64,000 nt of DNA from Conus ventricosus. Taxonomy: Eukaryota > Mollusca > Gastropoda > Neogastropoda > Conidae. Both the position numbers and the translations under genes were made by a program. The notes below the pieces were generated by a model. That model was not told the DNA's origin and did no database searches. It saw nothing but the letters and a program-made list of their open reading frames with translations. The stretch spans positions 50,557,305-50,621,304 of the forward strand of contig CM031604.1 in the NCBI GenBank assembly GCA_018398815.1. Reading direction: 5' to 3'. Of this stretch, positions 43,100 through 58,027 are shown piece by piece; position 1 is the stretch's first letter, and every line of letters begins with the position of its first letter.

Positions 43100-45800
43100 T
43101 CCACCACCACTCGACCATCCACCCAAAAATCATTTAAGTAATACACCTAAGAACTCTCTCAACAGTCTATTTAAGGACTCTTTCGGTAATCTGCTCAAGA
43201 ATACTCTCGGTAATCTACACGACAACCCTCTTGTCAATCTACTGATGGACTCTCGTCCCAATTCTAGTGAAATTTACCCCAGACCTCTCTCGACAATCTT
43301 CTTCAATGACGCTCTGGGCAGTCATCCAAAGAACTCTGCAATCTACCCTGAGACCGTCTTGTCCATCTACCCAATGACTCGCTCGGCTTCCGCTCCAAGA
43401 TTCGCTCGGCAATTATTGTACTAAAAATATTTAAAAAACCTTTCTGCTCAAGGACTCGCTCGTAAACTCACCCAAGGACTTCCCAAACCATCTACCCTAT
43501 GACTGACTTGCCTTTCGACCCAAATAATTCACCTGGCTATCTATCCAATGACTCACTTAGCTATCTATCCAACGACGCACTTAGCTATCTATCCAATAAC
43601 TCACTTAGCTATCTATCCAATGACTCACTTAGCTATCTATCCAATGACTCACTTAGCTATCTATCCAATGACTCACTTGGCCATCTATCCAATGACTCAC
43701 TTGGTTATCTATCCAATGACTCACTTGGCTATGTATCCAATGACTCACTTAGCTATCTATCCAATGACTCACTTGGCTATGTATCCAATGACTCACTTAG
43801 CTATCTATCCAATGACTCACTTAGCTATCTATCCAATGACTCACTTGGCTATCTATCCAATGACTCACTTGGCTATGTATCCAATGACTCACTTGGCTAT
43901 CTATTCAATGGCTCCTGCGCCATCTACCCGATCACTTACTAGGCTTTCTCGCCAACGACTTGCTTGACTATCTAGGCAATCTATCCTATTCTCTAGGCAA
44001 TGCACCTAATAACTCTCGGAAAATCACCCAGGAACTCTTTGAGAACATACTCAAGCCTCAGGGCTCTCGCGGAAATCTACCGTACTCTCCCCTCACCCCA
44101 GAAATCTTCCGGCAATCCACCCAACATCTTTCTCTGCAGTCTACCGAAGAACTCTTTCCGCAGTCTATCCAAGAATTCTCTCAGCATTTTACCAAGAAAA
44201 CTTTCTGGACAGTCTAACCAAGAACTCTCTCGGCATTCTTCCCACGGAATATCTGGGCAATGCATCCGAGGATTCTCTCGGCAGTCTACTCGGGAACATT
44301 CCCAGAAATCTTACCAAGAACTCTCTCAACAATTTACACAAAAACTCTCCTGGCTGTCTACCCTAGAATTCTGCCGACAATGTACCCAAGGCCTCTCTCA
44401 ATGCCGGCAGTCTAAAGGTATGTTCGGCTGTCTACACAAGGACTCTCTCGGCATGTGCCCACGAAACTACTCGACAATGCAAAGATTCCCTTTGCTATTT
44501 ACCCAATGACTCGCTCGGAAATGTCAAGGACCCGCTCGGCAAACTAACCATGGACGCTCTCGGCAATCTGCTCAATGGCTCCCTTTGCGTCATCTCAACA
44601 ACTCGTTCTGCAATCTATCCAAGGACGCGCTGAGTATTCTACCTAATGACTCTTCTAGAAACCTACCCACGAACTACTTACCTTGGAAATCTACACAAGG
44701 TCTTCCTACTTGTCAGTTTATCGTCTTTGTTAATCTACTTTAGCTATTTTTTTGGCAAATCTTCTACTGACTCATGAGGACGAACCCAAGAACTCGCTGG
44801 ACAGTCTACCCAAGACGTCTCTCGCCAACAGACCCAGGACCCCTCTCGACAATCTAGCTTAGAGCTTTCTCGGCATTCCATCCGATGAATTTGTCGGTAA
44901 TCTATCCAGGAACTCTCTTGATAATCTACCCCAGGACTCTCTCGGCAATCTCATCCAAAGACTTTCACAGCACTGTACCCAAGAATACTCTCGACAATCT
45001 ACACAACGACTATGTCGGCTGTGTACACAAGGATTCTCTCGGCCCAAGAACGCTCTCGACAATCTACCCAAGAATTCTGTCGGCAATGTACCTAAAGACT
45101 CTCTGGAACCGAGAACTGCCACGGCAGTCTAATGAAGAACTCTCTAGGCAACCTTTTCAATCTACCCAAGGACGCCCTCAGATATCTCTTGTAACTCTCT
45201 CGGCATTTAAAGTCCCCTATAACTCTCTCGGCAATCAACTTAAAAACTCTTGATCTATCCAAGAATTCTACGCAATCTGATCAAGGACGATCTAGGCCCA
45301 AGATTTTCTCAGCAATCTACCAAAGAATCAATCTACTAACGAGCTCTTGACAATCTAAAACTCTTAATCTTCCAAAGGACTCTCCACAATCTACCCAAGA
45401 CAATCTACCTAAGAACTCTCGGCGGTCTAACCAATAACACTCTCGGCCCGAGGTATCCCTCAGCAACCTACCAGAGAACTCTCGAGAATTCTCGGCAATC
45501 TTACTAAGAACTTTCTCCGCCCAAGATATCTCTCAACAATATACTAAAGAACTCTAGACAGTCTACCTAAGAACTCTTGGCAATCTAACCAATAACGCTT
45601 CGGCCCGAGATTTCTCTCGGGAATCTACCCAAGAAATCTCGACTATCGAAGGACACCCTCGGCCCATCCATCTGTCTCCGACATCTTCCTAAAAACTCGC
45701 CACAGTCTGCCCCCAGACTCGGCAAACCAACCAAGGACTCTCTCCGCCAAAGAGCTCTCTCAGCAGAATTAAACCGGTCTATCCCGTCATCTGTCAAGGT
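43100..45800. repeat. Degenerate minisatellite, about 2.7 kb, with a clean 24-bp core
   Basis: The whole stretch is built from words like AACTCTCTCGGCAATCTACC and CCAAGGACTCTC at roughly 24-36-bp spacing. A homogeneous core at about 43540-43910 has some 15 units of 24 bp (CTATCTATCCAATGACTCAC plus TTAG or TTGG). Because 24 is a multiple of three, two frames stay open and read YLSNDSLS or AIYPMTHL repeats. These lie between two exons on the opposite strand and have no start context or splice support, so I treat them as non-coding. Confidence 0.85.
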
Positions 45801-46721
45801 CAGAAAAAGAGGATTTCCTGCAAAAAGGCAATGCCCACATTGTCAAAATTTATCTTCTATCATGTGTAGTGGATCCGATTAACAGCAGAACAGGTTCAGT
45901 TGCAGTGCAGGATGGATGTTTCGGCGTATGCCGCCTGGCACCTCAAGCTCCGTCTTCCTCGCAAACATGCACTGTGGTGTGTGTGTGTGTGGAAGGGGGG
46001 GGGGGGGGCGCGTGTGCACCTATGTGTGTGTGTGTGTGCGCGCGCGCGCGCGCGCGTGCGCGTGCGTGTGTGTGTGTGTGTGAGCGCGCGCGCGCGTGTG
46101 CGCGTGCCTTTGTAGTGAGTGTGCCTATACGCGCGCGTTTGTGCGAGTCTGAACGTGTGTGTGTGGAGGTGGGGTGGGGTGGGGCGAATTCGTGCGCTCA
46201 CGCGTGCGCGTGGATGGATTCTGACGTACAGCTGTGCATACGTAGTTCCCTGTAGTCCCTCTTGTACTCCTTGCGCGTACACGCAAGCGTGTTCGTCAAT
46301 GAATGACCATCTTTGCTTGAGCGAGTGGTTATAATCAAGTATGCCCATGTACTTTATATACCTCAGACAAGTACACATTCTCGAGAATGCACATCCAACA
46401 TCCTCAACGAATCTCCTCTTTAGTGTTCTTGACTCCTCATATTAATAATTATTTACATGTGTCGTTTCTGACTCACGTTAACAAAAGTTGTAAGAATACA
46501 TGTTTCTGTTTTCAAAGAGTACACCAGTTCTTAAAATATTTCCATGACTTTTACAAGACCATGCTGAAGTTGTCAGCCTTTCAACAACAACAACAAAAGA
46601 AAGAAAAGAAAAGCAACCAACGAAACAAAACGTTCTTGGGCGCGTACGAGTGCTGTTTAAGTACGTAAACGTGCGTGCGTGTTTGTTTGTGTGCGCGCGC
46701 GTGCCTGTGTACTTGTGCGTG

Positions 46722-46795
<74 letters not shown>

Positions 46796-47091
46796 ACAGA
46801 TAGAGAGAGAGTGTGTGTGTGTACGCGCCAACGTGTGTGCGTATGTGTGAGGGAAGGAGGCAGGGAAGTGGTGGGAAGGAGGGAGGAGGGGGAGAAGGAG
46901 GAATCAGAGAGAGCGAGAGAGACAGACAGACAGAAACGGACAGATAGACACAGAGACAGACCGAGACGATCAGAGAAAGAATTTTGTTAAACAAGTTTAA
47001 AGCAGCTCAAGGCAGGTTTCAATGGTCGTTTGAAAGTGGATGATATGAATTCGAACTACAGCACTATATCCGCCCTGTGTGGTTTTTCTAC
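45801..47091. repeat. Intron with GT/GC, GT and CAGA repeats
   Basis: G-run at 45995-46008, GT/GC alternating blocks at 46021-46100, (GT)n at 46723-46792 and GACA-type repeats at 46920-46970. No exon found between the TSP1 exon at 47092 and the minisatellite. Confidence 0.8.
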
Positions 47092-47203
47092 CTCCATCCC
47101 GCGCCGCAGGACGCACTGCAGGGGGACCACTCTGACCACTCAATCTTCTGTTCGTCGTCTTGGCGGGGAAAGGCGGCGTAGTAGCCAAATTTGTTGGGGC
47201 TCT
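47092..47203 (-). CDS. Exon 3 of the TSP1 gene: start of the first TSP1 repeat
   Basis: The acceptor is CATCCTGTGTTGACAG before 47203 and the donor GGATGGAG|GTAGAA at 47092. In phase 1 it reads (E)SPNKFGYYAAFPRQDDEQ, then KIEWSEWSPCSASCGAGW, leaving in phase 2. WSEW is a C-mannosylation-type motif and CSASCG an O-fucosylation-type motif. The residues before the first Trp are an interdomain linker. It continues in exon 42678-42766. The intron between holds the long minisatellite and GT block. Confidence 0.8.
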
Positions 47204-47229
47204 CTGTCAACACAGGATGACACATTATA

Positions 47230-47231
47230 TT

Positions 47232-47272
<41 letters not shown>

Positions 47273-47290
47273 CACAATACGGCTCTCTAC

Positions 47291-47329
<39 letters not shown>

Positions 47330-47397
47330 CAGTGACGAGGGTGAGACAGTGACGAGGAGAGAGAGAGGGGGGGGGGGGGGGGAGTGGAGAGAGAGGA

Positions 47398-47450
<53 letters not shown>

Positions 47451-47803
47451 TGGAGAGAGAGAGAGAGATAACATAGCTGATTAGGTCGTTCCTTGCTCTG
47501 ACTGGAAAAAAACATGTGCCAAAAGTACGATTTTGAACTGCCTGTATGGCTGTATTAATCTTGGTTTGGCCCCCGAGGTCGGCCTGGCTATGAGCAACAA
47601 AGTGATTTGGCAGTCCCTTAAGTTTTCGGCTGGGACCTTTGGCAAAACAGAGTTAGTGAACGTATAATTATGGTAACATACAAAATATTTGTCTAAAAAA
47701 AGAAAACCGTATATCTGCAGACGAAGAATAGTTTTCATTTTGTTAAAGACCAGCATGCCACACAGAGCCCTTTCACAGGTGTTTCTATGAAGAAAAAAAC
47801 TGT

Positions 47804-47860
<57 letters not shown>

Positions 47861-47877
47861 CACACACACGCACACAC

Positions 47878-47908
<31 letters not shown>

Positions 47909-47915
47909 GCAACAC
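47230..47915. repeat. CA, GA, GT and G-run repeats
   Basis: (CA)n at 47233-47265, (GA)n at 47291-47329, G-run at 47367-47382, (GT)n at 47402-47442, (CA)n at 47803-47908. Confidence 0.9.
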
Positions 47916-49110
47916 TACATGGCTCTCTTACAAAATTACACACACCGAATCGCAACACAGCACCCGAAGCCTATCTACACCCTTTAAGGCAAATGATTAA
48001 ATAAAACCACGAACAAAGATTTTTTTTTTTTAAACCTGGTAGTACAAACGTTTAAATGACCACATCAGGCAGTACATACTGCAGAATGGATAGCCGGCCA
48101 GCGTTCACTCTTGATGGCGTTCACGGTCTCACTAACAAGGCTTTGGTGTAAAAGAACTCGATTGGAAATTCCTGTAAATATCACCTTTCTTACTGCCCTT
48201 CTGTACAGAGCTCGTGTCATTCTCATATCCATATCAATGTGATTGCTGAAAATATTGGAACATGTTCTCAAATCAAAGAAAACCCAAAATGCCAACCGAA
48301 GAGCAAACGAGTGGAACACGAAACAGAGGGAACACATTTTCGGCATGTGTAGGGAAACCATGAGAGTGCAGGATTTGCGTCCATTTATCGGACGTTGTCA
48401 ATAAGACTTGAACATGTCCCTGGGGCGGGGCAGTCTGTAAAACTCTGAGACACTGCCAAACAGCTGAAAATAATATGGGTCGTACAGCTTACCTCCACAT
48501 GTTCGCTACTATCCGCATTTACCCCCGTAAGGAAAGATCAGACAGAAAGCGAGTTTGAATCTTTCGTGGTGCTTCTTTCCGTCAATGAGTTATCTTTTCT
48601 TACGGGGGTAAATGTGGATATTGCCCAAATGCTGTGCACATTATCAGTCTTGGTTCGATGGTCGAACTAGAATTAGAGAGATCAGGTGGTTGAAACCCGC
48701 CTCCGGTCTCTTTGTTCCCTTTCTACCACACACACAGTCGTGCGCACGCACGCTCACTGAGACCTCGCGGATAATGCACTCATCTAGAAGACAGAGTCCA
48801 GTTTTTCCCCCCTCCCCTTTTTCATTACACTTCAATTGGTTGGTCGAGCGCTGGTACTTTGGTTAAGACGATAAACCGAATTACCGAATGCACATTGCGC
48901 ATATACAGTTACTGGAAATCCAATCTCAAATGAACGATTGACGTGCTATGAGCACTGTTGAGGGAAAAAAAAGTTTCCATTTTTCACGCGAGGCCAGCCC
49001 AAATCTCACTCAGGGATATCTTACGTAACGATGGAATTACTCGTCACACAGACACACGTCGTTTCCTTTTCTGCTACCCCCTCCCTCTCCTACGTTCTCC
49101 TTCAGCCTAC
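47916..49110. other. Intron, no gene recognised
   Basis: A minus-strand open stretch at 48065-48361 has no recognised domain. A hairpin lies at 48511-48619. Otherwise nothing is supported. Confidence 0.4.
48511..48619. repeat. Imperfect inverted repeat, 27-bp arms
   Basis: ATCCGCATTTACCCCCGTAA (48511) is mirrored by TTACGGGGGTAAATGTGGAT (ending 48619). The loop is about 55 bp. It may be a very small MITE or hairpin. Confidence 0.75.
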
Positions 49111-49354
49111 CTGTTTGGGGTTTGGGCCACTCCACCGGTTTTCTGGTCGTCGTCACCCGCAAATGGTTATCCTTGGCGGGTAAAGTCGTCGTCGTCGTCG
49201 TCGTCGTGGTCGACGTGGTTGTCTTGGGAACCGGCATGGTTTTTCGGCGCCTCTTGCTGTTTTTCTTTCGGTCCCTCTTTCTAGGCAGGGGCAGAGTGTT
49301 CGACTCCTGGCCAGGACAGGGCGTGCACACGAAGCGGTTCCGACCCACCTTTTG
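49111..49354 (-). CDS. Exon 2 of the TSP1 gene: Cys pair, basic and Thr-rich linker
   Basis: The acceptor TTTTCAATTTTCAG before 49354 is strong; the donor is CAAACAG|GTAGGC at 49111. In phase 0 it reads QKVGRNRFVCTPCPGQESN, then RKRDRKKNSKRRRK, then TTTSTTTTTTTTT and EWPKPQT, leaving in phase 1. The other two frames hit stops. CTPC may pair with CLTC in the previous exon. The Thr run suggests an O-glycosylated stalk, and the RKR and RRRK clusters could be proprotein-convertase sites or heparin-binding patches (inference). The Thr run is coded by a trinucleotide repeat (about 49187-49213) that may vary in length. Confidence 0.65.
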
Positions 49355-49374
49355 CTGAAAATTGAAAATGGGGA

Positions 49375-49436
49375 AAGGTCAAAGAATGAGAGAGAGACAC
49401 AGAGACAGAGAGAGACAAAGACAACGAGAGCGAGAA

Positions 49437-49482
<46 letters not shown>

Positions 49483-49500
49483 AGACAGACAGACAATGAC
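49375..49500. repeat. (GA)n(CAGA)n microsatellite
   Basis: GA-rich from 49385, pure (GA)n at 49447-49479, then CAGA units. Confidence 0.9.
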
Positions 49501-49549
49501 AAAATGTTTAATGAGCCAGGCCGTCCGTCCATGTCAAGAATTTCAATAG

Positions 49550-50180
49550 TATGCACTACCGTACTGTGCGGAGTTATATGCATTGCGTTAAATTTACTAA
49601 ACCATGTGTTGCATTGAGTTGTACTGTGTGCACTGTACTGAACCGAGCTGTACTGTGATGTATTAATAGTGTAGGCAGTTTCATACTGTACTGAGTTGTA
49701 TTTCATATTGTATGCACTGTGTTGTATTGTACAGAGCTGTATTATAAGCACCGAGTTGTATTGTTTGCACAATGCTGAAGTGCACTGAATTGTATTCTCT
49801 TGTTGCATTTGTATTGTACTGCATTTATTGTATGCATTGTGTGGTGTTTGTATTGAGTTGTACTATACGCACAGTAATGAGTGTATACAAACTGTAAACA
49901 CTTTGTTGTATTGAGCGCGGCATGGAATGTACTGCATTGAGTTCTATGTACTGTGTCGTCCTGCATTTCATTGAACTATGTTGTACTGTATCGCATAGTG
50001 TACTGTCACGTATGATATCATAATGAATTGCAATGTGTCATTTTGCATTGTACTGTGCTGCGCTGAGCTGTACTGCACTGAATTTGTTGAAATGAACTGT
50101 GCAGTTTTCCACCGCAGGTTTAGTCTGTCGCATTAGATTGTGATGAACTTCTCGGTTTTGGATTGTACTGTATTGCGTTG
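49550..50180. repeat. Cryptic TGTACTG/TGTATTG-rich sequence
   Basis: The words GTACTG, GTATTG, TTGTA and TGCACTG recur over 600 bp without a fixed period. A second small patch is at 50515-50562. It looks like an old, scrambled simple repeat. No coding. Confidence 0.65.
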
Positions 50181-50914
50181 AAATGTACACCCCATTCTAT
50201 ACAACTTCATCGTCATAATACATTTCTCTGTGTGAAATTCGTTTTCTCCACCCGGAAAGACCTCTTACCAATAGCACAACGCCACTGTTCATTCTCACTG
50301 TCTGTTCCCATATGCTTGTGGCTACCTGCAAAAGCGGAATTTTCTGAAGACTTCAGACCGGCGCGTACTACTTCACGCTAATTGCAAGCTGCGCACATGA
50401 CTTGTTGCTCGTCTCATGCGAAAGACAAGAACCCAGACCATAATCTAAGGTCTCAACGATGGAGAACAGAGTGTGGGAATGCGTTGTGTTTTTTTTTTTT
50501 TTTTTTTTTGCGGCACAGTACTGTATTGCATAACGCTGTACTGTGTTGTGTTATACTACGTTGTTGTTTTCTTTTTTTTTTTTGTGCTTGTGTCTTTTGT
50601 CCCTCTTCGTCGTCTTCTTGTTAGAAACACATTTCTAAGCGCAACAGCCAGGCAACACACATCCAATTCCGAGACAGCGCGTTCTCACTGCCTAGTGTCA
50701 TAAATTCTCCCTCCCCCAACACTCCTTCCCCACACACACCACTACCGTTTACCAATTAAAAAAAAGTTATAAAAGGACTCGGTTCACACAGCATTTACAA
50801 GGGGAGATCTCTTCTGCTGCCGCCAGAGGCTCTTTAACGTGTGAAAAGTGCTTCCTGTACACGGGACCCTAAAACCAGCATCCTCCCCTGGTATAAAGTA
50901 AGGACAGATGTAGG

Positions 50915-52027
50915 GGATAAAAAAAGGTGAAACAATAAGGAGACTGAGGGAAAATATGAGGAGGAGGGGAAGAAGAACAGGAAAGCCCGTGAGTGGCCAA
51001 AACGAGAGACTGTGGATCTTGTCGCTGACACTGCGAGCTCGTTGCGCACCAGAATCGGCAGTGGACGTACAGTTCAATCCTGGGTCGGACCCATCTGCCG
51101 CCGACCATGACAGGATCGAACCTTATTTGGGGCCTTCTCGTTTCCTGCAAGGGCGCCACGACCACCACAACCACTGAAACTGCAATGAAAACTAGGGGCG
51201 CGTCAAACGGCCGTGGGTTGGTTGGGGCTCTTTTCTGTGTGGTTCTTTGGGGCATTCCTTGGACCCTCCTCTTTTCCTTCCAAAAGTTCGAAACGTTAAG
51301 GGTTTTCTCAGCTTTTAGATGAGGCCGTCTGGTGGTCACGTGAAAAGGGAAACTTTTGAAAAAAAAGAAAAGAAAGAAAAGACTGTGGATCTTGTCGCTG
51401 ACACTGCGAGCTCGTTGCGCACCAGAATCGGCAGTGGACGTACAGTTCAATCCTGGGTCGGACCCATCTGCCGCCGACCAAGACAGGATCGAACCTTATT
51501 TGGGGCCTTCTCGTTTCCTGCAAGGGCGCCACGACCACCACAACCACTGAAACTGCAATGAAAACTAGGGGCGCGTCAAACGGCCGTGGGTTGGTTGGGG
51601 CTCTTTTCTGTGTGGTTCTTTGGGGCATTCCTTGGACCCTCCCTCTTTTCCTTCCAAAAGTTCGAAACGTTAAGGTTTTCTCAGCTTTTAGATGAGGCCG
51701 TCTGGTGGTCACGTGAAAAGGGAAACTTTTGAAAAAAAAAAAAGAAAGAAAAAGTTAAAAGACAAGAAAAACGCACGGGTAAAAGCGCCCCCTCCTCTTT
51801 CCCTTATTTAACCCCCCCTCCACCCCCACCCACCCACCCACCCACCCCCGTTCCCATATAATTATCAACCACTGAATACGCAGCATTTTCGTCCTGAACG
51901 ATCTGAATCAAACACAGGAACTTTGCTCTTTCATCGGATGAGGTTGTCTGACTGTCTTTATGGGTTCAGTGAAGGTGAACGGGGGAGGGGGGGGGGGGGG
52001 GGGGTTGAGGGAAGTGAGAGGAGGGGG

Positions 52028-52095
<68 letters not shown>

Positions 52096-52260
52096 GACAG
52101 ACAGACAGACGGACGGATGGGCACACAGAGATAAAGGACAAAGACAGCAGGTGACGAAAAGCAGTGATCTACCGCGCTCCTCGGGTCGCCATTAAATATT
52201 CACGATTCCCCCGGAGGACCCAATTCAAAGGGGGGCCGTTTTATCTGATCAACACTCTTG
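50915..52260. repeat. 1.3-kb segment, copy A, containing a 373-bp tandem duplication
   Basis: Two internal units start at 51008 and 51381 with GACTGTGGATCTTGTCGCTG. Downstream come GCGCCCCCTCCTCTTTCCCT, a C-run, a G-run, (GA)n(GACA)n and CCCGGAGGACCCAATTC. The same series recurs at 62655-64000 in the same orientation. Open frames in it have no recognised product. Confidence 0.9.
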
Positions 52261-52374
52261 GGGTCTGTCACTGAAATTTCAAGTGATTGTGATGGACAGT
52301 AGGAGATGGAGGAGGGGGGCAGGAATGGCAAAAAGAGGGAAGTGAAAAACACAAAACCACACACACACTCAAAC

Positions 52375-54786
<2,412 letters not shown>

Positions 54787-54829
<43 letters not shown>

Positions 54830-54884
54830 CTCTTCTCTCTCTCCTCTCTCTCTTCTCTCTCTCTCTCTCTCTCTCCTGGTCACC
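54787..54884. repeat. (CT)n microsatellite at LINE 5' truncation
   Basis: CT-rich from 54787 to 54875, directly before the recognisable LINE sequence. Confidence 0.9.
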
Positions 54885-55430
54885 CCATATCGATAGTTAT
54901 GCAAACGTATTCCCAAAGGTTATTTCAACTTTCAAAATTAAGAATTTCCTCGATGTTACAGCTCGAAAGAAATTCTTTCATGCATTTATTTCATCATCTA
55001 TCGATTATGCGTCAACTCTCTATGATCAATGCAGTGTAAACACATTAAGATATCTAAACAGGATTTATAAGCGCTCTCTGAAGTTAGTACTTTTAAAAAC
55101 TACCAGTTTGACCACTGAAGACTACTTAGCGCTCGAGATCCTTCCATTATCGTATAAACTACAGGTTAACAAAGCCGTTGTAATGTATCGAATAATGAAC
55201 GGATTTGCTCCTTGTACACTAACCACACGATTTCCGCGAAATCAATCAAGATACACGAATAATATTGTAATGAGAAAACCCAGAATTGATCTTTTTTAAA
55301 ACAAGTCTCGCCTATTCAGGAGGGGCCCTTTGGAACTCCTTACCAAATTACGTGAAAGATAAAGAAAGCATTAGCTCGTTTAAATCAGCTTACAAAGCAT
55401 TTCTCTTTCAGGCGCTAAAAACTTTTTAAA
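54885..55430 (+). pseudogene. LINE reverse transcriptase, C-terminal fragment
   Basis: The frame reads WSPHIDSYANVFPKVISTFK, FFHAFISSSIDYASTLYDQC, KRSLKLVLLKTTSLTTEDYL and LEILPLSYKLQVNKAVVMYR. A stop falls at about 55299, after which LWNSLPNYVKDKESISSFK continues in another frame. This is the thumb and tail region after the RT core of CR1/jockey-like elements. The catalytic ADD region is missing, so the copy is dead on arrival or decayed. Confidence 0.7.
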
Positions 55431-55570
55431 AAGTACACTACATATTTTAGACATGATATTTCTCTTCATGCCATATAATGCGAAAGAAAGAATATAACAG
55501 ACATTGTGACCATTGTTATGTTTAAACAGTACTGTACAGATTGCTGATGTTGTCATTAGATCAATTCCTT

Positions 55571-55635
<65 letters not shown>

Positions 55636-55892
55636 TGAGCGCGCGCACGCGCATATGGATGCTTGCATGATTTTGTCGTTTGCTTTTGTAGTATTAGTCT
55701 GTTACTTCTTACAGTTTGCAAGTTGACTTAGTGTATTCATTTTTTCCTCTTTGTTGCCATATTGACTTGTGTGTTGTCCATGTGCTTTTTTTTTCCCCCC
55801 CAGAGCTGGGTGAAAAAAAGCATGCGCAATTTGCTTATCTCATTACCCTGGTAAAATAAAATTTCGTTCGTTCGTTCGTTCGTTCGTTCGTT
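54885..55892 (+). mobile_element. 5'-truncated LINE with (TTCG)n tail
   Basis: Reverse transcriptase C-terminal coding sequence (54885-55430) is followed by a 3' UTR and a (TTCG)n tail at 55862-55892. Short tandem-repeat tails instead of poly-A are usual in CR1/L2-type LINEs. A GT microsatellite interrupts the UTR (55571-55634). It is related to the LINE at 59746-62460. Confidence 0.7.
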
Positions 55893-55898
55893 CGCTCT

Positions 55899-55965
<67 letters not shown>

Positions 55966-57000
55966 TCACTCAAAATTTGTTCTGTGGAACAGAAAGGACA
56001 TCACGGAAAAATCATTTATAGTTTAAGAGTAAGTTATGATTCTTTATTTCAAACAAAAAAAAAAAGAATTCGACATGAAATAGTACATGGTTTTAAAGAA
56101 CCTTTCCTCATTAAAGACCCGCTGTGTAAGCACAGAATAAAATCAAGTACTGAATCTACATCTAGTTTTGAAAAGAAAAAAATCAGTAAACCAACACCCA
56201 GCAAGCACAGTTGTGAAAACTGGCCTGGAATAACAGATAAACAAAGAAACAATAAGGCCAAAGTGTGACACTAAAAGGAATATCATTTGTAATAATCAAA
56301 CACTCGATCGAAACCACCACGGAAATCAACAAATCATTTGACACTAACATGAGCATCATCAACACAGCGTACGCACGTGGTGTCGCTACAAGGAAGTGCC
56401 ATCGCTGACGGGTACAAAACATTTAGGTGGACAAATCTGACCTCTAGTTTACCAGAAATAAACGTACAACTGATTTCCACCTCTTTAATTACTTGAAAAT
56501 TGATGCTGACACCACACACAGCGATAAAACACATAAAAAAAACCATAAAAGTTCAGTGGATACTTCCGAAACGAAATGAGCCCTCCTGAGATATACCGCC
56601 AGAACCCGTCGGGTGGGTTTTATCCGAATCCCAGGCCCTGAAGATGATGACGACTTTGAGAATTGCCACAGCAGTGCGACTCCAATAGTTGAAGGAAAAC
56701 AGAATTCTACTGCGAGTTTTTAGACATGTACTTTATGCTTCCCTTTTACACGTGTACTGAATTACCGGACAAGTTATGAACGGCAATGGATATACTTGAA
56801 GTGTACGCAGAAGTGCTGAGTTCGATAGGAATACCCCAAACTTGTACTGAAACGTACAGTGTAAATTACGGTGCATTGGTAAATAATAAAATACAAGATG
56901 GAAATGGAATGGGGGTGAGGGGGATAAAGCATGCTGAAAAGTCCACTGTTGGTGGTAAACTGCACCTTTTCCATTTGTATATGGTAACACTTGCGCTGCC
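55893..57000. other. Intron, no gene recognised
   Basis: (CT)n at 55895-55963, then unique sequence without recognised exon or domain. Confidence 0.45.
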
Positions 57001-57001
57001 C

Positions 57002-57094
<93 letters not shown>

Positions 57095-57137
57095 TCACTC
57101 ATACGCACACATACCAAAACACACACACTCTCTCTCT

Positions 57138-57185
<48 letters not shown>

Positions 57186-57243
57186 GGTGTGCACGCACTC
57201 TTACGCACATATACACAAAGCCTCCTCGCGCTACGTCTCTCTC

Positions 57244-57330
<87 letters not shown>

Positions 57331-57361
57331 GAGTGTACGCACTCATACACAAACACTCGTG

Positions 57362-57392
<31 letters not shown>

Positions 57393-57410
57393 CTCCCCCC
57401 TCCTCCCGTC

Positions 57411-57469
<59 letters not shown>

Positions 57470-57475
57470 TGATAC
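57001..57475. repeat. Alternating (CT)n and (CA)n blocks
   Basis: CT runs at 57003-57055, 57250-57307 and 57366-57392; CA runs at 57060-57090, 57140-57183, 57308-57330 and 57413-57465. It sits about 60 bp downstream of exon 57537-57669 on the minus strand. Long apparent frames are artefacts. Confidence 0.95.
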
Positions 57476-57536
57476 ACAAACCAACCCCGACCATTATAGC
57501 AACTCCCCTTCTCTTCCCCCACATCTCCTTCCCCAC

Positions 57537-57669
57537 CTCTTCCTGCAGTCTGACGTGTTTCCGATAAGCGCAGGTCAGGCAGTGCCGTCCATCATGCCAG
57601 AGACCTCGCACCTCATTATTCCCCGCGCGTCCCTTCCGCCCCCGTCTGTAGTCACCCGCATCACACACC
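57537..57669 (-). CDS. Exon 1 of the partial model: Cys-containing basic segment
   Basis: The acceptor is GCCCTCCAATCAG before 57669 and the donor CAGGAAGAG|GTGGGG at 57537. Entering in phase 2, the only open frame reads [18 protein letters not shown], then [20 protein letters not shown] and QEE, and leaves in phase 0, matching exon 49111-49354. The spliced protein would contain CLTC..18 residues..CTPC, a pair of CxxC motifs across the junction, as in small disulfide or VWC-like folds (inference). It has no start codon or signal peptide, so at least one exon lies further upstream. Without TSP1 residues of its own, this exon is less certain than the others. Confidence 0.5.
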
Positions 57670-58027
57670 CTGATTGGAGGGCGGGGTGAGGGGCGAGGGG
57701 CGAGGCTGGGGCTTGGGGAAACTGCAAGACGGTCAAGGAAGTATGGTTCCTTATTAGACTCAAAAGCCCGTCATAGCGTTTTCTTCCAGAAAAAGTCATT
57801 TGCCTTTACAAAAATGCGAACACGACTCTCTTCGAGTGAAAACGATGATTATCCCTAGATTGTTGCTTCATGATGACAAGTTTTCGCGGTTTTCAGTCTA
57901 ATTCGGCGGTGTGCGGTGACTCGTGACCACCGTGAAAACAATGATGACTCAGGCTTTCTGCCAAAGGAGAGCGCATACCTTCGCCAAAGAAGATCTCTCA
58001 CCCTGCCTCTGATCCGGTTTTGACCTA

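Noticed and set aside
43499..43967. Two overlapping plus-strand frames with 8-residue repeats
   Set aside because: Both arise from a 24-bp tandem repeat; no start context, splice sites or non-repetitive coding flank.
48065..48361. A 98-codon minus-strand frame
   Set aside because: No domain, no splice sites consistent with the TSP1 gene, and no repeat-family match recognised.
51010..51740. Possible gene in the duplicated 373-bp units
   Set aside because: No recognised domain, frames shift between copies, and the sequence belongs to the duplicated block that may be an assembly artefact.
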